Shown here: in pieces, positions 7,447-16,522 of the stretch
Layout of the letters: every line of letters begins with the position of its first letter
Numbering within the stretch: position 1 is the stretch's first letter
Source of the DNA: Yoonia sp.
Lineage (GTDB): Bacteria > Pseudomonadota > Alphaproteobacteria > Rhodobacterales > Rhodobacteraceae
NCBI RefSeq assembly: GCF_018402175.1
Contig: NZ_JAGYJK010000017.1
Span: 186,001-250,000, forward strand
Length of the DNA stretch: 64,000 bases
Reading direction: 5' to 3'
Position numbers and translations under genes: made by a program
The notes under the pieces: generated by a model
The model's database searches: none
What the model was told of the DNA's origin: nothing
The model's input: the letters and a program-made list of their open reading frames with translations, nothing else

Positions 7447-9050
7447 ATGACCGCCCCAGCCCCCGCCATCGAACTCAAAGGTATTTCCAAGGCATTCGGC
7501 CCGGTGCAGGCCAACAAGGATATTTCCATCCGCGTCATGCCCGGCACGATCCACGGGATCATCGGTGAAAACGGCGCTGGCAAATCAACGCTGATGTCGA
7601 TCCTGTACGGGTTCTACAAGGCCGACAAAGGCGAGATTTTCATCGCGGGCAAAAAGGCCAATATCACCGACAGCCAAGCCGCCATCGCCGCAGGGATCGG
7701 CATGGTGTTCCAGCATTTCAAACTGGTGGAAAATTTCACCGTGCTGGAAAATGTCATTCTTGGGGCCGAGGACAGTGGCCTCTTGCGCCCGTCCCTTGCG
7801 CGCGCGCGTCGCGAGTTGAAGGCACTGGCGGAAGAATACGAACTCAACGTCGATCCCGATGCGGTGATCGAGGATGTGGGCGTCGGCATGCAGCAGCGTG
7901 TCGAGATCCTCAAGGCGCTCTACCGGCGGGCGGATATCCTGATACTGGACGAACCGACCGGCGTGCTGACCCCCGCCGAGGCGGATCATTTGTTCCGCAT
8001 CCTTGAAAACCTGCGCCGTGAAGGCAAGACGATCATCCTGATCACCCATAAGCTGCGCGAAATCATGGATATCACCGATACCGTCAGCGTCATGCGCCGG
8101 GGCGAGATGACAGCGACCGTCAAGACCGCCGAGACCAGCCCCGCCCAGCTGGCCGAACTGATGGTTGGCCGCAAGGTGCTGTTGCGCGTGGACAAGACAC
8201 CGCCCGTGATCGGCCGCAAGATACTGGAAGTCCGCGATCTGAACGTCACCGACGACAAGGGCGTCCACCGCGTCAAAGGCGTCAGTTTCGACGTCCATGC
8301 AGGCGAGATATTGGGCATCGCGGGGGTGGCGGGCAACGGGCAGTCCGAATTGCTCGAGGTGTTGGGGGTTATGAACGCGCCACCGGCAGCCTGCGGATGA
8401 ACGGCGCGGATATCGACCTGACCGGCGCACATTCCGACGGGCAAAGCAGGCGCGCGCATGGCATCGCCCATGTCCCCGAGGACCGCCAGCGCGAAGGTCT
8501 GATCATGGATTTTCAAGCTTGGGAAAACACCGCCTTTGGCTATCACCATGACGCGCGCTATCAGCGGTCGCGGCTGTTCATGGACAATCAGGCGATCCTG
8601 CGCGACACCGCCGAGAAAATGGCCCGTTTCGACGTGCGCCCGCCCGACCCCAGACTGGCCGCAAAAAGCTTTTCCGGCGGCAACCAGCAAAAAATCGTGC
8701 TGGCCCGCGAGATTGAACGTAACCCTGACCTGTTGCTGATCGGCCAGCCGACACGCGGCGTCGATATCGGCGCGATCGAATTTATCCACCAGCAGATTGT
8801 TGCGCTGCGCGATCAGGGCAAGGCCATCTTGCTGGTTTCGGTCGAGCTGGAGGAGATTTTATCGCTGTCCGACCGGATCGCCGTTATGTTCGACGGCAAA
8901 ATCATGGGCGAGCGGATGCCACAGGACACAGATGAAAAAGAACTGGGTCTGCTGATGGCAGGCATGACGACCGCGCCTGCGGGTGATCCGTTTCAGGCGG
9001 TCGCGGAAAACCTTGCCTATGCAGGCGGCGACGCCGGAAAAGGGGCCTGA
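7447..9050 (+). pseudogene. Nucleoside ABC importer, double ATP-binding protein (frameshifted)
   Basis: The fused two-domain ATPase of a sugar/nucleoside-type ABC importer, about 534 residues if intact. The first cassette has GENGAGKST, LILDEPTGVLTP and LITHKL. The second has the degenerate Walker A GVAGNGQSE, signature SGGNQQK and IGQPTRGVD, as in RbsA/MglA relatives. The frame breaks at the G run 8364-8368: the first frame ends at 8400 with an aberrant tail, and the second resumes in phase from about 8370. Adding one G restores GGYERATGSLRMNGADI. A sequencing error or a recent one-base loss is likely, since all other motifs are intact. It runs into the permease gene after two bases. Confidence 0.88.
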
Positions 9051-9052
9051 GC

Positions 9053-10147
9053 ATGGATGTGATGCCAAAATGGGCCGATGTGATCCTGATTCCGCTGATC
9101 TCGATCCTGCTGGCGGCGGTGCTGTCGGCGCTGGTGATCCTTGCCATCGGTGAAAGCCCGTGGGCCGCGCTCAAGCTGATGGTCGCTGGCGCGCTGGGGT
9201 CCACTTATGGTTGGGGCTATACGCTATATTACGCCACCAATTTCATCTTTACCGGTCTTGCGGTGTCCGTCGCCTTTCACGCGCGGCTGTTCAACATCGG
9301 CGGCGAAGGTCAGGCCGTGCTGGGCGGTTTGGGGGTGGCGCTGGCCTGTCTCTATATCCCGTGGCCGCATTGGTCGCTGGCCCTGATCGGGGCTGGCCTG
9401 ATGGCGGCGGCCTTTGGTGCGGCTTGGGCCGCGATCCCCGCGTTTCTGCAGGCCAAGCGCGGCAGCCATATCGTGATCACCACGATCATGTTCAACTTTA
9501 TCGCGGCTGCCTTGTTGAATTACCTGCTGATCGGCGCTCTCAAGGTGCCAGGGTCGATGGAACCGGCGACCGCGACCTTTCCGCCCGCGACGCATCTGCC
9601 GTCGTTTCAGGATATGTTCAATTTCGGCGACACGACCTTTTTCCGGGGCGCACCGGCCAATGTCACCTTTTTCGTGGCGGTCGCGGCCTGTGTCGCGATC
9701 TGGGCGCTGATCTGGCGCACCCGGCTGGGATATGAATTGCGGTCTTTCGGCCATTCGGAATCAGCCGCGAAATATGCGGGCATCAGCCCGACCAAGATCA
9801 TCATGGTCACCATGCTGGTGTCCGGCGGTCTGGCCGGCATGATGGCGATCAACAACGTGCAGGGCGAGGCTGAACGGCTGGTCCTGAACGCCGTGGAAGG
9901 TGCGGGCTTTATCGGTATCGCCGTAGCACTGATGGGGCGCAGCCATCCTTTCGGGGTATTGCTGGCGGCCCTGCTATTCGGCTTTCTGTATCAGGGCGGC
10001 GCAGAGCTTGCGCTCTGGACGTCGATCCCGCGTGAACTGATCATCGTCATACAGGCTTTGGTGATCCTGTTCACGGGCGCATTGGACAATATGGTGCGCA
10101 TGCCGCTGGAGCGGCTTTTCCTGGCGATGAGGAGAGCAAAACAATGA
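9053..10147 (+). CDS. ABC transporter permease, nucleoside importer (first)
   Basis: A 364-residue membrane protein of the branched-chain/sugar permease family (BPD_transp_2). The stretch NIGGEGQAVLGGLGVALA is the conserved signature near residue 85, with about 9-10 hydrophobic helices. It pairs with the second permease at 10567 to form the channel of the importer. Translation is tightly coupled: it starts two bases after the ATPase stop, and its own stop overlaps the ATG of the next gene by four bases. This YufP-like subunit is the longer of the two, as usual. Confidence 0.92.
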   Translation: MDVMPKWADVILIPLISILLAAVLSALVILAIGESPWAALKLMVAGALGSTYGWGYTLYYATNFIFTGLAVSVAFHARLFNIGGEGQAVLGGLGVALACLYIPWPHWSLALIGAGLMAAAFGAAWAAIPAFLQAKRGSHIVITTIMFNFIAAALLNYLLIGALKVPGSMEPATATFPPATHLPSFQDMFNFGDTTFFRGAPANVTFFVAVAACVAIWALIWRTRLGYELRSFGHSESAAKYAGISPTKIIMVTMLVSGGLAGMMAINNVQGEAERLVLNAVEGAGFIGIAVALMGRSHPFGVLLAALLFGFLYQGGAELALWTSIPRELIIVIQALVILFTGALDNMVRMPLERLFLAMRRAKQ

Positions 10148-10566
10148 TCGCAGGCCCTTTCAAGATCGGTGTCGAAGATGACACCGGCGCTGACCTTGGC
10201 TTTGTGCTCAGCTGTCTGGCGCTTGGCATGATCACGATGGATGAATTGCACCGCTGGATAAACCATGTGATCGCCCAGACCCCGGGTGACGACGTGCCGC
10301 CGCATCTGGTGGCATTGCTGGCGGTCAAGAACCGCGCCAATGTGTTCCGCCCGAACGAGGCCGTGATGGCCCGCATCCCGCATGATCCGTTCATCACCGA
10401 TGACCGTTTCGACGCGATGCTGGGGCTGCAATTCTTCATGCGCCGCGACAAACCGCAGGTGAACGACATCACCCAAGCGCAGGCCGAGGCTGCCCTGCGC
10501 CGCAACCCCGAGGTTGCCGACCGCTTTTTCGCGCTGTTCCCCTTCCTGACGGAGGCTGTTGCCTAA
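10144..10566 (+). CDS. Unknown soluble protein inside the nucleoside importer operon
   Basis: A 140-residue protein I do not recognise. It has no signal peptide or membrane helix and is predicted cytosolic. It contains a helical-looking N-terminal half (CLALGMITMDELHRWINHVI), a middle segment rich in Pro and Arg, and an ending RNPEVADRFFALFPFLTEA. It is translated from an ATG overlapping the stop of the first permease, and its TAA is followed at once by the ATG of the second permease. Placement between two obligate partner subunits suggests a role tied to the transporter or its substrate, but no function can be assigned. Confidence 0.8.
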   Translation: MIAGPFKIGVEDDTGADLGFVLSCLALGMITMDELHRWINHVIAQTPGDDVPPHLVALLAVKNRANVFRPNEAVMARIPHDPFITDDRFDAMLGLQFFMRRDKPQVNDITQAQAEAALRRNPEVADRFFALFPFLTEAVA

Positions 10567-11535
10567 ATGGATTTCGCAACCCTTCTGCAGATGCTGGACG
10601 CGACATTGCGTCTGGCGACACCGCTTTTGCTGGCCTGTCTGGCGGGCCTGTTTTCAGAGCGGGCCGGTATCTTTGATATCGGGCTGGAAGGCAAAATGCT
10701 GGCCGCCGCATTCATGTCGGCGGCGATTGCGGCTGTCACCGGCGATGTCTGGCTGGGGCTGCTGGCGGGGATCGGCGCGTCGCTGGTCCTGTCGGCGATC
10801 CACGGGGTGGCGTCGATCACCTTTCGCGGCAATCAGCTGATTTCGGGAGTGGCGATCAATTTTCTGGCCGCGGGGCTGACCGTCGTCGTCGCGCAAAGCT
10901 GGTTCCGCCAAGGCGGGCGCACCCCGCAATTGTCGGGTGACGGGCGGTTCAACCCGATCACCCTGCCCTTTGCGGAAACGCTACGCGATGTGCCGGTGAT
11001 CGGGCCGATCTATTTCGAATTGATTTCCGGCCATACGATCCTTGTCTATGTGGCACTTGCGATGGTGCCACTGACATGGTGGATTTTGTATCGCACAAGG
11101 TTTGGCCTACGCCTGCGGGCGGTGGGTGAAAATCCCGCCGCAGTCGATACCGCCGGTGTGTCCGTCGTCGGGCTGCGCTTTGCCGCGGTCGGCATTTGCG
11201 GCGTGCTGGTCGGGATCGCGGGGGCCTATCTGGCGACCGCGTTGCAGGCCGGTTTTGTCAAGGACATGAGCGCCGGGCGCGGCTATATCGCGCTGGCGGC
11301 GCTGATCTTTGCCAAATGGCGGCCATGGTATGCGCTTTATGCCTGCCTGCTGTTCGGCTTCCTGCAAGCCTTGTCGCTGCGCCCTGACATCATCACCGGT
11401 GTGATCGGTTTCCGTGTCAACGGCCAGTTCCTTGATGTGCTTCCTTACATTTTGACCGTGATCATCCTTGCCGGTTTTGTCGGCAAGGCGATCCCCCCAC
11501 GCGCAGGCGGACAACCCTATGTCAAAGAACGCTGA
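10567..11535 (+). CDS. ABC transporter permease, nucleoside importer (second)
   Basis: A 322-residue permease of the same family as the gene at 9053, here the shorter YufQ-like partner. The signature SERAGIFDIGLEGKMLAAAF near residue 30 is typical, with about eight hydrophobic helices. It begins on the base after the stop of the 140-residue unknown gene, and its last 17 bases overlap the start of the phosphorylase gene, so expression is coupled through the operon. The two permeases and the double ATPase would form a complete inner-membrane importer. Confidence 0.92.
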   Translation: MDFATLLQMLDATLRLATPLLLACLAGLFSERAGIFDIGLEGKMLAAAFMSAAIAAVTGDVWLGLLAGIGASLVLSAIHGVASITFRGNQLISGVAINFLAAGLTVVVAQSWFRQGGRTPQLSGDGRFNPITLPFAETLRDVPVIGPIYFELISGHTILVYVALAMVPLTWWILYRTRFGLRLRAVGENPAAVDTAGVSVVGLRFAAVGICGVLVGIAGAYLATALQAGFVKDMSAGRGYIALAALIFAKWRPWYALYACLLFGFLQALSLRPDIITGVIGFRVNGQFLDVLPYILTVIILAGFVGKAIPPRAGGQPYVKER

Positions 11536-12324
11536 AACCCTGAGCCAACAGATCAAGTCCGTTGCGGGCGATGCCCCCGTGCGGTTGGGCCTGATCCTTG
11601 GGTCCGGGCTTGGTCATATCGCGGATGCGGTGGACGGTGTGGCGATCCCTTACGATGATCTGCCGGGCTTTCCGCATGCGGGCGTGTCAGGGCATAATCC
11701 CAAGCTGGTGATCGGCGATCTGGAAGGCGTGCGTGTCGCGGTGTTCGGCGGACGTGCGCATTACTATGAAAAGGGGTGCCCGACGTGATGCGCCTGCCAT
11801 TGGAGGTGTTGCGCGCCCTTGGCGGGCAAGCCGTGATCGCCACCAATGCGGCAGGGTCAATGCGGGCGGACATGCCCACGGGATCGATCATGTGCCTGAG
11901 CGACCACATCAATTTTTCCGGTCTGAACCCGCTGATCGGGGAACCCACCGATGCGCGGTTCGTTCCGATGAAAGACGCCTATGACCCCGCGATCCGCAGC
12001 GCGCTGCGCGCCGCCGCCGACAGCACCGGCACCCAGATGGCGGACGGGATTTATGCGTGGTATTCCGGCCCGTCGTTTGAAACCCCCGCCGAAATCCGCG
12101 CGATTGCGATGCTGGGGGCAGATGCCGTGGGTATGTCCACCGTGCCAGAGGTGATCCTTGCACGGTTTCTTGGCCTGAAAGCCGCCGCCATTTCAACCAT
12201 CACCAATATGGCGGCAGGGCTAAGCGACGAGGCGATCAGCCACGAACATACCAAGGCGATGGCCCCCATCGGTGCGGCCAAGCTGGAAAAGGTGCTGCGC
12301 GCCTATCTGCGCGGGCTGGCATAG
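11519..12324 (+). pseudogene. Purine-nucleoside phosphorylase, trimeric type (frameshifted)
   Basis: A PNP of the low-molecular-mass trimeric class, cleaving purine nucleosides with phosphate; about 268 residues if intact. N-terminal LGLILGSGLGHIADAV and GRAHYYEKG are phosphate-site motifs. The second part has TNAAGSM, GPSFETPAEIRA and GMSTVPEVILA. The frame breaks at the run of four G at 11773-11776; a fifth G would join YEKG to PDVMRLPLEVL. The first frame closes at 11788. Its position as last gene of the nucleoside importer operon explains the role: imported nucleosides are split to base and ribose-1-phosphate. An error in sequencing is likely. Confidence 0.88.
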
Positions 12325-12458
12325 GTCCAGTTCCCGACCAGTATTGATGCCAAGTGGCGCAAATACAGCGAATGCCACCTTTCCTGCACGAGAGCGTTTG
12401 ACACAGCGCGCCGAAACGTCTTTGGTGCGGCCAGCGGCACAAGCCCCCGGAACAGCCC

Positions 12459-13376
12459 ATGTACATCTATCTTCCTATCGCCGAAGTTTCGGTGAACGCC
12501 GTCCTGTTACTCGGGTTGGGCGGTATCGTGGGCGTGTTATCGGGGATGTTCGGCGTCGGCGGCGGGTTTCTGATCACGCCTTTGCTGTTTTTCATCGGCA
12601 TCCCGCCTGCGGTGGCCGTGGCGACCAGCACTAACCAGATCGTCGCCTCGTCGATTTCGGGCGTGCTGGCGCATTTCAAACGCAAGACCGTCGATCCTGT
12701 CATGGGCGGGGTGTTGCTGATCGGCGGGGTGATCGGGTCCGCGATCGGGATCGTGATCTTCAACACCCTGCGCGCGCTGGGTCAGGTCGATCTGCTGGTA
12801 CAGCTGTGCTATGTCGTCTTTCTGGGGGCCATCGGCGCGCTGATGTTCGTCGAAAGCCTGCGCGCGATCAGACGGTCCCGCGGACCCAGCGCCGTGCCGC
12901 AGCGGCGCAAGCATAACTGGGTCCATAACCTGCCTTTCAAGATGAAATTCCGGGTGTCGGGGCTGTATATCTCGGTCATCCCGCCCATCATGGTGGGGAT
13001 ATTGGTGGGGATACTGGCCGCCGTCATGGGGGTGGGTGGCGGCTTTATCATGGTGCCGGCGATGATCTATATCCTTGGCATGCCCACCAAGGTGGTGATC
13101 GGCACCTCGCTGTTGCAGATCATCTTTGTCGCGGGCTTTACCACGATGCTGCATGCAACCACCAACCAGACCGTCGATGTGTTGCTGGCACTTTTGCTGC
13201 TGATCGGCGGCGTAATCGGCGCGCAGGTCGGCACCCGGATCGGGGTCAAGATGAAGGCGGAACAATTGCGCATCCTGCTGGCGATCATGGTGCTGGTGGT
13301 CTGCGGCAAGATCGCGCTGGACCTGCTGATCATGCCATCCGAACTTTATTCGCTCGGCGCAGGGGGACAGTCATGA
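12459..13376 (+). CDS. TauE/SafE family membrane exporter
   Basis: A 305-residue membrane protein of the TauE/SafE (DUF81) family, proposed exporters of sulfite, sulfonates or organic anions. The duplicated signature appears as LSGMFGVGGGFLITPLLF in the first half and AAVMGVGGGFIMVPAMIY in the second, with about eight helices. Its stop overlaps the start of the TIGR02186 gene by four bases. That pairing is common in Rhodobacteraceae and suggests the periplasmic partner works with this exporter. The substrate is not known from sequence. Confidence 0.9.
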   Translation: MYIYLPIAEVSVNAVLLLGLGGIVGVLSGMFGVGGGFLITPLLFFIGIPPAVAVATSTNQIVASSISGVLAHFKRKTVDPVMGGVLLIGGVIGSAIGIVIFNTLRALGQVDLLVQLCYVVFLGAIGALMFVESLRAIRRSRGPSAVPQRRKHNWVHNLPFKMKFRVSGLYISVIPPIMVGILVGILAAVMGVGGGFIMVPAMIYILGMPTKVVIGTSLLQIIFVAGFTTMLHATTNQTVDVLLALLLLIGGVIGAQVGTRIGVKMKAEQLRILLAIMVLVVCGKIALDLLIMPSELYSLGAGGQS

Positions 13377-14122
13377 TCCGCCTGTTTGCCATTCTGATGC
13401 TGCTGGCCCTGCCAGCACAGGCCGAGCAAATCGTGCTGGGCCTGAGCCAGGACGAAGTCGCCATCACCGTCACCTTTGAAGGGTCCGAAATCATTGTCTT
13501 TGGCGCGGTCAGCCGCACGGCACCACCGCCACAGGACAGCGCGCTTGGCGTCATCATCACCATCGCAGGCCCAAGCGAGCCTGTCACCGTGCGGCGCAAG
13601 GCGCAGCAGATGGGTATCTGGGTCAACACCGACGCGGTGTTCGTCAATTCCGCGCCGTCGTTCTATGCGGTCGCCACCAGCGCCCCGATCACCGATATCC
13701 TGCGCGAAGTCGAAGACCTGCGCCACCGCATCACCATCCCCCGCGCGATCCGGTCGGCGGGGGCCGTGGTCGCCGACAGCGTTGCCTTTACCGAGGCGCT
13801 GATCCGCATCAGAACCGATCAGGACCTGTACCAGATGCGCCAAGGCGCTGTGACGCTGGATCAGGACACGCTGTTCCGCAGCGCGATTTCAATGCCTGCC
13901 AACCTGACCGAAGGCAATTACGACGTGCGCATCTACCTGACCCGCAATGGCACGGTGATCGACACCTACATGACCACGATTCCGGTCAACAAGGTCGGGC
14001 TGGAACGCTGGCTTTACAACCTCGCGCATGAACAGGCGTTCATCTATGGCCTGTTGTCACTGGCCATCGCGATTGGCGCGGGTTGGCTCGCCTCTGCGGT
14101 CTTTACAATGCTGCGGCGTTAA
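13373..14122 (+). CDS. TIGR02186 family membrane-anchored periplasmic protein
   Basis: A 249-residue protein with an N-terminal signal peptide (LFAILMLLALPAQA) and one C-terminal membrane helix (about 222-245), leaving a large periplasmic domain. The sequence opening AEQIVLGLSQDEVAITVTF and the ending HEQAFIYGLLSLAIAIGAGW match TIGR02186 (Alph_Pro_TM), an alphaproteobacterial family of unknown function found beside TauE/SafE exporters. The start overlaps the exporter stop (ATGA). It is probably an accessory subunit of the exporter. Confidence 0.88.
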   Translation: MIRLFAILMLLALPAQAEQIVLGLSQDEVAITVTFEGSEIIVFGAVSRTAPPPQDSALGVIITIAGPSEPVTVRRKAQQMGIWVNTDAVFVNSAPSFYAVATSAPITDILREVEDLRHRITIPRAIRSAGAVVADSVAFTEALIRIRTDQDLYQMRQGAVTLDQDTLFRSAISMPANLTEGNYDVRIYLTRNGTVIDTYMTTIPVNKVGLERWLYNLAHEQAFIYGLLSLAIAIGAGWLASAVFTMLRR

Positions 14123-14829
14123 CCCCGCCCGATATGCGGCATCTTGGAGGCCATCACCATCATGGTCTGCACATTCGCCTCTGGCGGCAATGACGCCATG
14201 TGGAACACCGCGCGCGCCACATCCTCCACCGCCATCGTCGGCAGGGGTGGCAGGCCGTCGGCGGCGCGCTTGACCTCCAGCCCCTGCACCAGTTCGGTGC
14301 GCGCATTGCCGATGTCGATCTGCCCGCAGGCGATATCGAATGCGCGGCCATCCAGCGTCAGCGTCTTGGTCAGGCCGGACACGCCGTGTTTGGTGGTCGT
14401 GTAACAGATCGACCCCTCGCGCGGGGTGTGCGCAGAAATCGATCCATTGTTGATGATCCGCCCGCCTTGCGGTGTCTGGTGGCGCATCTGGCGGAACGCG
14501 GCGCGCGCGCACAGAAACATGCCTGTCAGGTTCACATCCAGCACCGCGCGCCAGTCATCCAGCGCGATTTCGTCAATCGTGGTCTGGGGGCCGAACATGC
14601 CCGCATTGTTGAACAACACATCCAGATGACCGAAGGCGGCAAAGGCCGCATCGACGCCTGTCTCGTCCGTCACATCGCACGGCAAAGGCACCGCATTGGG
14701 ATGCGCCATTTCGGCCAGCACCTCTGGCCTGCGCGCGATCAGGCCGACACGCCAGCCTTGATCCAGAAAATGCAACGCGGTGGCGCGCCCGATCCCGGCA
14801 CTGGCCCCTGTGATGATGATGGTTTTCAT
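14119..14829 (-). CDS. SDR family NAD(P)-dependent oxidoreductase
   Basis: A 236-residue classical short-chain dehydrogenase. The cofactor loop is TGASAGIG at residues 8-15, the NNAG motif is present, and the catalytic set is Ser in NNGSISAH with YTTTK further on. Substrate is unknown. The start codon overlaps the stop of the upstream helicase gene in an ATGA arrangement, so the two are co-translated, although their functions look unrelated. The gene end overlaps the convergent TIGR02186 stop by four bases. Confidence 0.92.
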   Translation of the reverse strand: MKTIIITGASAGIGRATALHFLDQGWRVGLIARRPEVLAEMAHPNAVPLPCDVTDETGVDAAFAAFGHLDVLFNNAGMFGPQTTIDEIALDDWRAVLDVNLTGMFLCARAAFRQMRHQTPQGGRIINNGSISAHTPREGSICYTTTKHGVSGLTKTLTLDGRAFDIACGQIDIGNARTELVQGLEVKRAADGLPPLPTMAVEDVARAVFHMASLPPEANVQTMMVMASKMPHIGRG

Positions 14830-16352
14830 GTTTCCTCCGCTTTCAACTCCAGGGTCGAGACCGGCACATCCAGATCATCGACCCCCAGTGCCAGTTCCGG
14901 CCGCGCCAGCCGGTTGCGCACGACCCAGCGCAATTGCGTTTCCGCCCGCGTGATCGCGACATAGGCCAGACGTTTCCACAAAGGCTGGCCCGCCTCCATC
15001 CGGCCCATGCGGCTGGCCACCTCGATATCGGGGGCAAAGACCTGCACGGTATCCCATTGCGACCCCTGCGCCTTGTGGATGGTGACCGCCGCGCCATGCA
15101 GGAATGTCGCCCCCATCCGTGCGGCAAAGGGGATGAACGGCTCTGCATCGCCCTCAAGCTCGATCTTGACGATGCTGGCGGCAGAAATGCGCGGGTCTTC
15201 GGCACCAATCACATGCAGGCGCGAAAAACCGGGCTTCTTGCCCGCACCCAGATAGATCACCTGCGCGCCCTTGATCAACCCGCGCGCCTCGAGATCCAGC
15301 CGTTTCTTGCGGTGCTTCAGCGGCAATTCGATCCCGTCGCAGATCAGGGGCTCGCCCGGCAACAGCGCATCGGGCGGCGCGTTGAACGCCGCGCGGAACG
15401 CATGGATCAGCTTGATCCGGGTGGCATTGCGCCAGACCAGACATGGGGAACGGGCCATCAGATCGGCCTCGACCCGTTGGGCCATGACGACACGGTCGTC
15501 GCGGGCGGCGGCCTCGGCCACCATACGCTCGAACGTGTAGAAATCCAGCATCGGATCGGCCAAGGCATGGGCCAGATCAAGGATCGGGTTATCGGCATCC
15601 TGCCGGTGAATCCGGCTTAACGTCAGAACACGGTCCTTGGGCAGGGTTTCAAACACCATGCCACCGCTGGATTGCACGGGCGGCAATTGTGCGGGATCCC
15701 CGAACAACAGCAGGGTCGGGAAAATCTCTTTGAGATCGGCAAACTGCTTGGCATCCAGCATCGAGCTTTCGTCCACAAACCCGATATCCAGCGGCTCCTC
15801 GCGGCGTTTCCAGCCGGTGATGAAATCGCTGCCGCGCAGCCCCGCCGCCGCCAGGGCCGCAGGCACCGACGTATTGATCTGGTAAGACGCCCAGGCGCGG
15901 TCCAGCGCCACATCGGTCAGGCTTTCGATATCGGGGCGGTCACCTTGGCCTGCCAGCCATTCGGCGATCTTTTCATATTCGGGGTCATAGACGGGGGTAT
16001 ACAGAATACGGTGGATTGTCGTCGCCGGCACACCGCGGTTGCGCAGCACGCTCGCGGCCTTGTTGGTCGGCGCCAGAATAGCCAGCGTGCGGCGGTCCTT
16101 GCGCTTGCGGCCTTCCCAATCGCCGGAAATCACATCGACGCCCGCCTCGGCCAAGGCCTTGTACAAGGCCGCAAGCAGCATCGTCTTGCCCGACCCCGCC
16201 TTGCCGATCACGGCCAGCACGGATGATGTATCGCTTTGCGGCGGTTGCAGCAGGCTGTCGTCCAGATCAACGCCCGCCTGGCGCAGGGCGGATGCAACAT
16301 TGTCCCAGGCTTCGGCCTGGTCGTCGGAAAAGGTGATCACGGGGGCATTCAT
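14826..16352 (-). CDS. RecD-like ATP-dependent DNA helicase
   Basis: A 508-residue superfamily 1 helicase. Walker A is GKAGSGKT (residues 50-57), followed by APTNKAASVLR (motif Ia), Walker B FVDESSM, motif III FGDPAQLPPV, and a UvrD-like C-terminal part with TIHKAQGSQWDTV and YVAITRA. The layout resembles the short RecD2-like/Dda-type helicases annotated in Rhodobacteraceae as AAA family ATPase. It likely moves 5' to 3' on single-stranded DNA in repair or replication restart. It is the first gene of a two-gene unit with the SDR enzyme. Confidence 0.9.
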   Translation of the reverse strand: MNAPVITFSDDQAEAWDNVASALRQAGVDLDDSLLQPPQSDTSSVLAVIGKAGSGKTMLLAALYKALAEAGVDVISGDWEGRKRKDRRTLAILAPTNKAASVLRNRGVPATTIHRILYTPVYDPEYEKIAEWLAGQGDRPDIESLTDVALDRAWASYQINTSVPAALAAAGLRGSDFITGWKRREEPLDIGFVDESSMLDAKQFADLKEIFPTLLLFGDPAQLPPVQSSGGMVFETLPKDRVLTLSRIHRQDADNPILDLAHALADPMLDFYTFERMVAEAAARDDRVVMAQRVEADLMARSPCLVWRNATRIKLIHAFRAAFNAPPDALLPGEPLICDGIELPLKHRKKRLDLEARGLIKGAQVIYLGAGKKPGFSRLHVIGAEDPRISAASIVKIELEGDAEPFIPFAARMGATFLHGAAVTIHKAQGSQWDTVQVFAPDIEVASRMGRMEAGQPLWKRLAYVAITRAETQLRWVVRNRLARPELALGVDDLDVPVSTLELKAEET

Positions 16353-16444
16353 GGCGCGACATTATCCGCGCCCGCCCCGCGTCACCACCGCCATCTGATC
16401 CACAGCACAGAAAAATTCCGCGCAGAGACCCTGCCATCGCTTTG

Positions 16445-16514
16445 TTTCAAATACTCCCGCGCGGAGCGCATCCTGCCCTTTGCGCGCCACCAGCCGGTGG
16501 CGATGGCGCGCAAA
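16445..16514 (-). terminator. Hairpin and diverged repeat downstream of ccr
   Basis: Just beyond the ccr stop, TTTGCGCGCCA (16479-16489) pairs perfectly with TGGCGCGCAAA (16504-16514). Further on, read on the minus strand, CTCCGCGCGGGAG is followed by TATTTGAAA (16445-16469), which resembles the dispersed repeat but with changes on both sides of the small stem. Together they probably form the 3' end of the ccr transcript. There is no long U run, so termination strength is uncertain. Confidence 0.45.
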
Positions 16515-16522
16515 AGGTGATC

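Noticed and set aside
9474..9481. Additional GTGATCAC inside the first permease gene
   Set aside because: It lies within codons for conserved Val-Ile-Thr, is single, and is not near a promoter; treated as chance. Another copy in the helicase gene near 16336 was rejected for the same reason.
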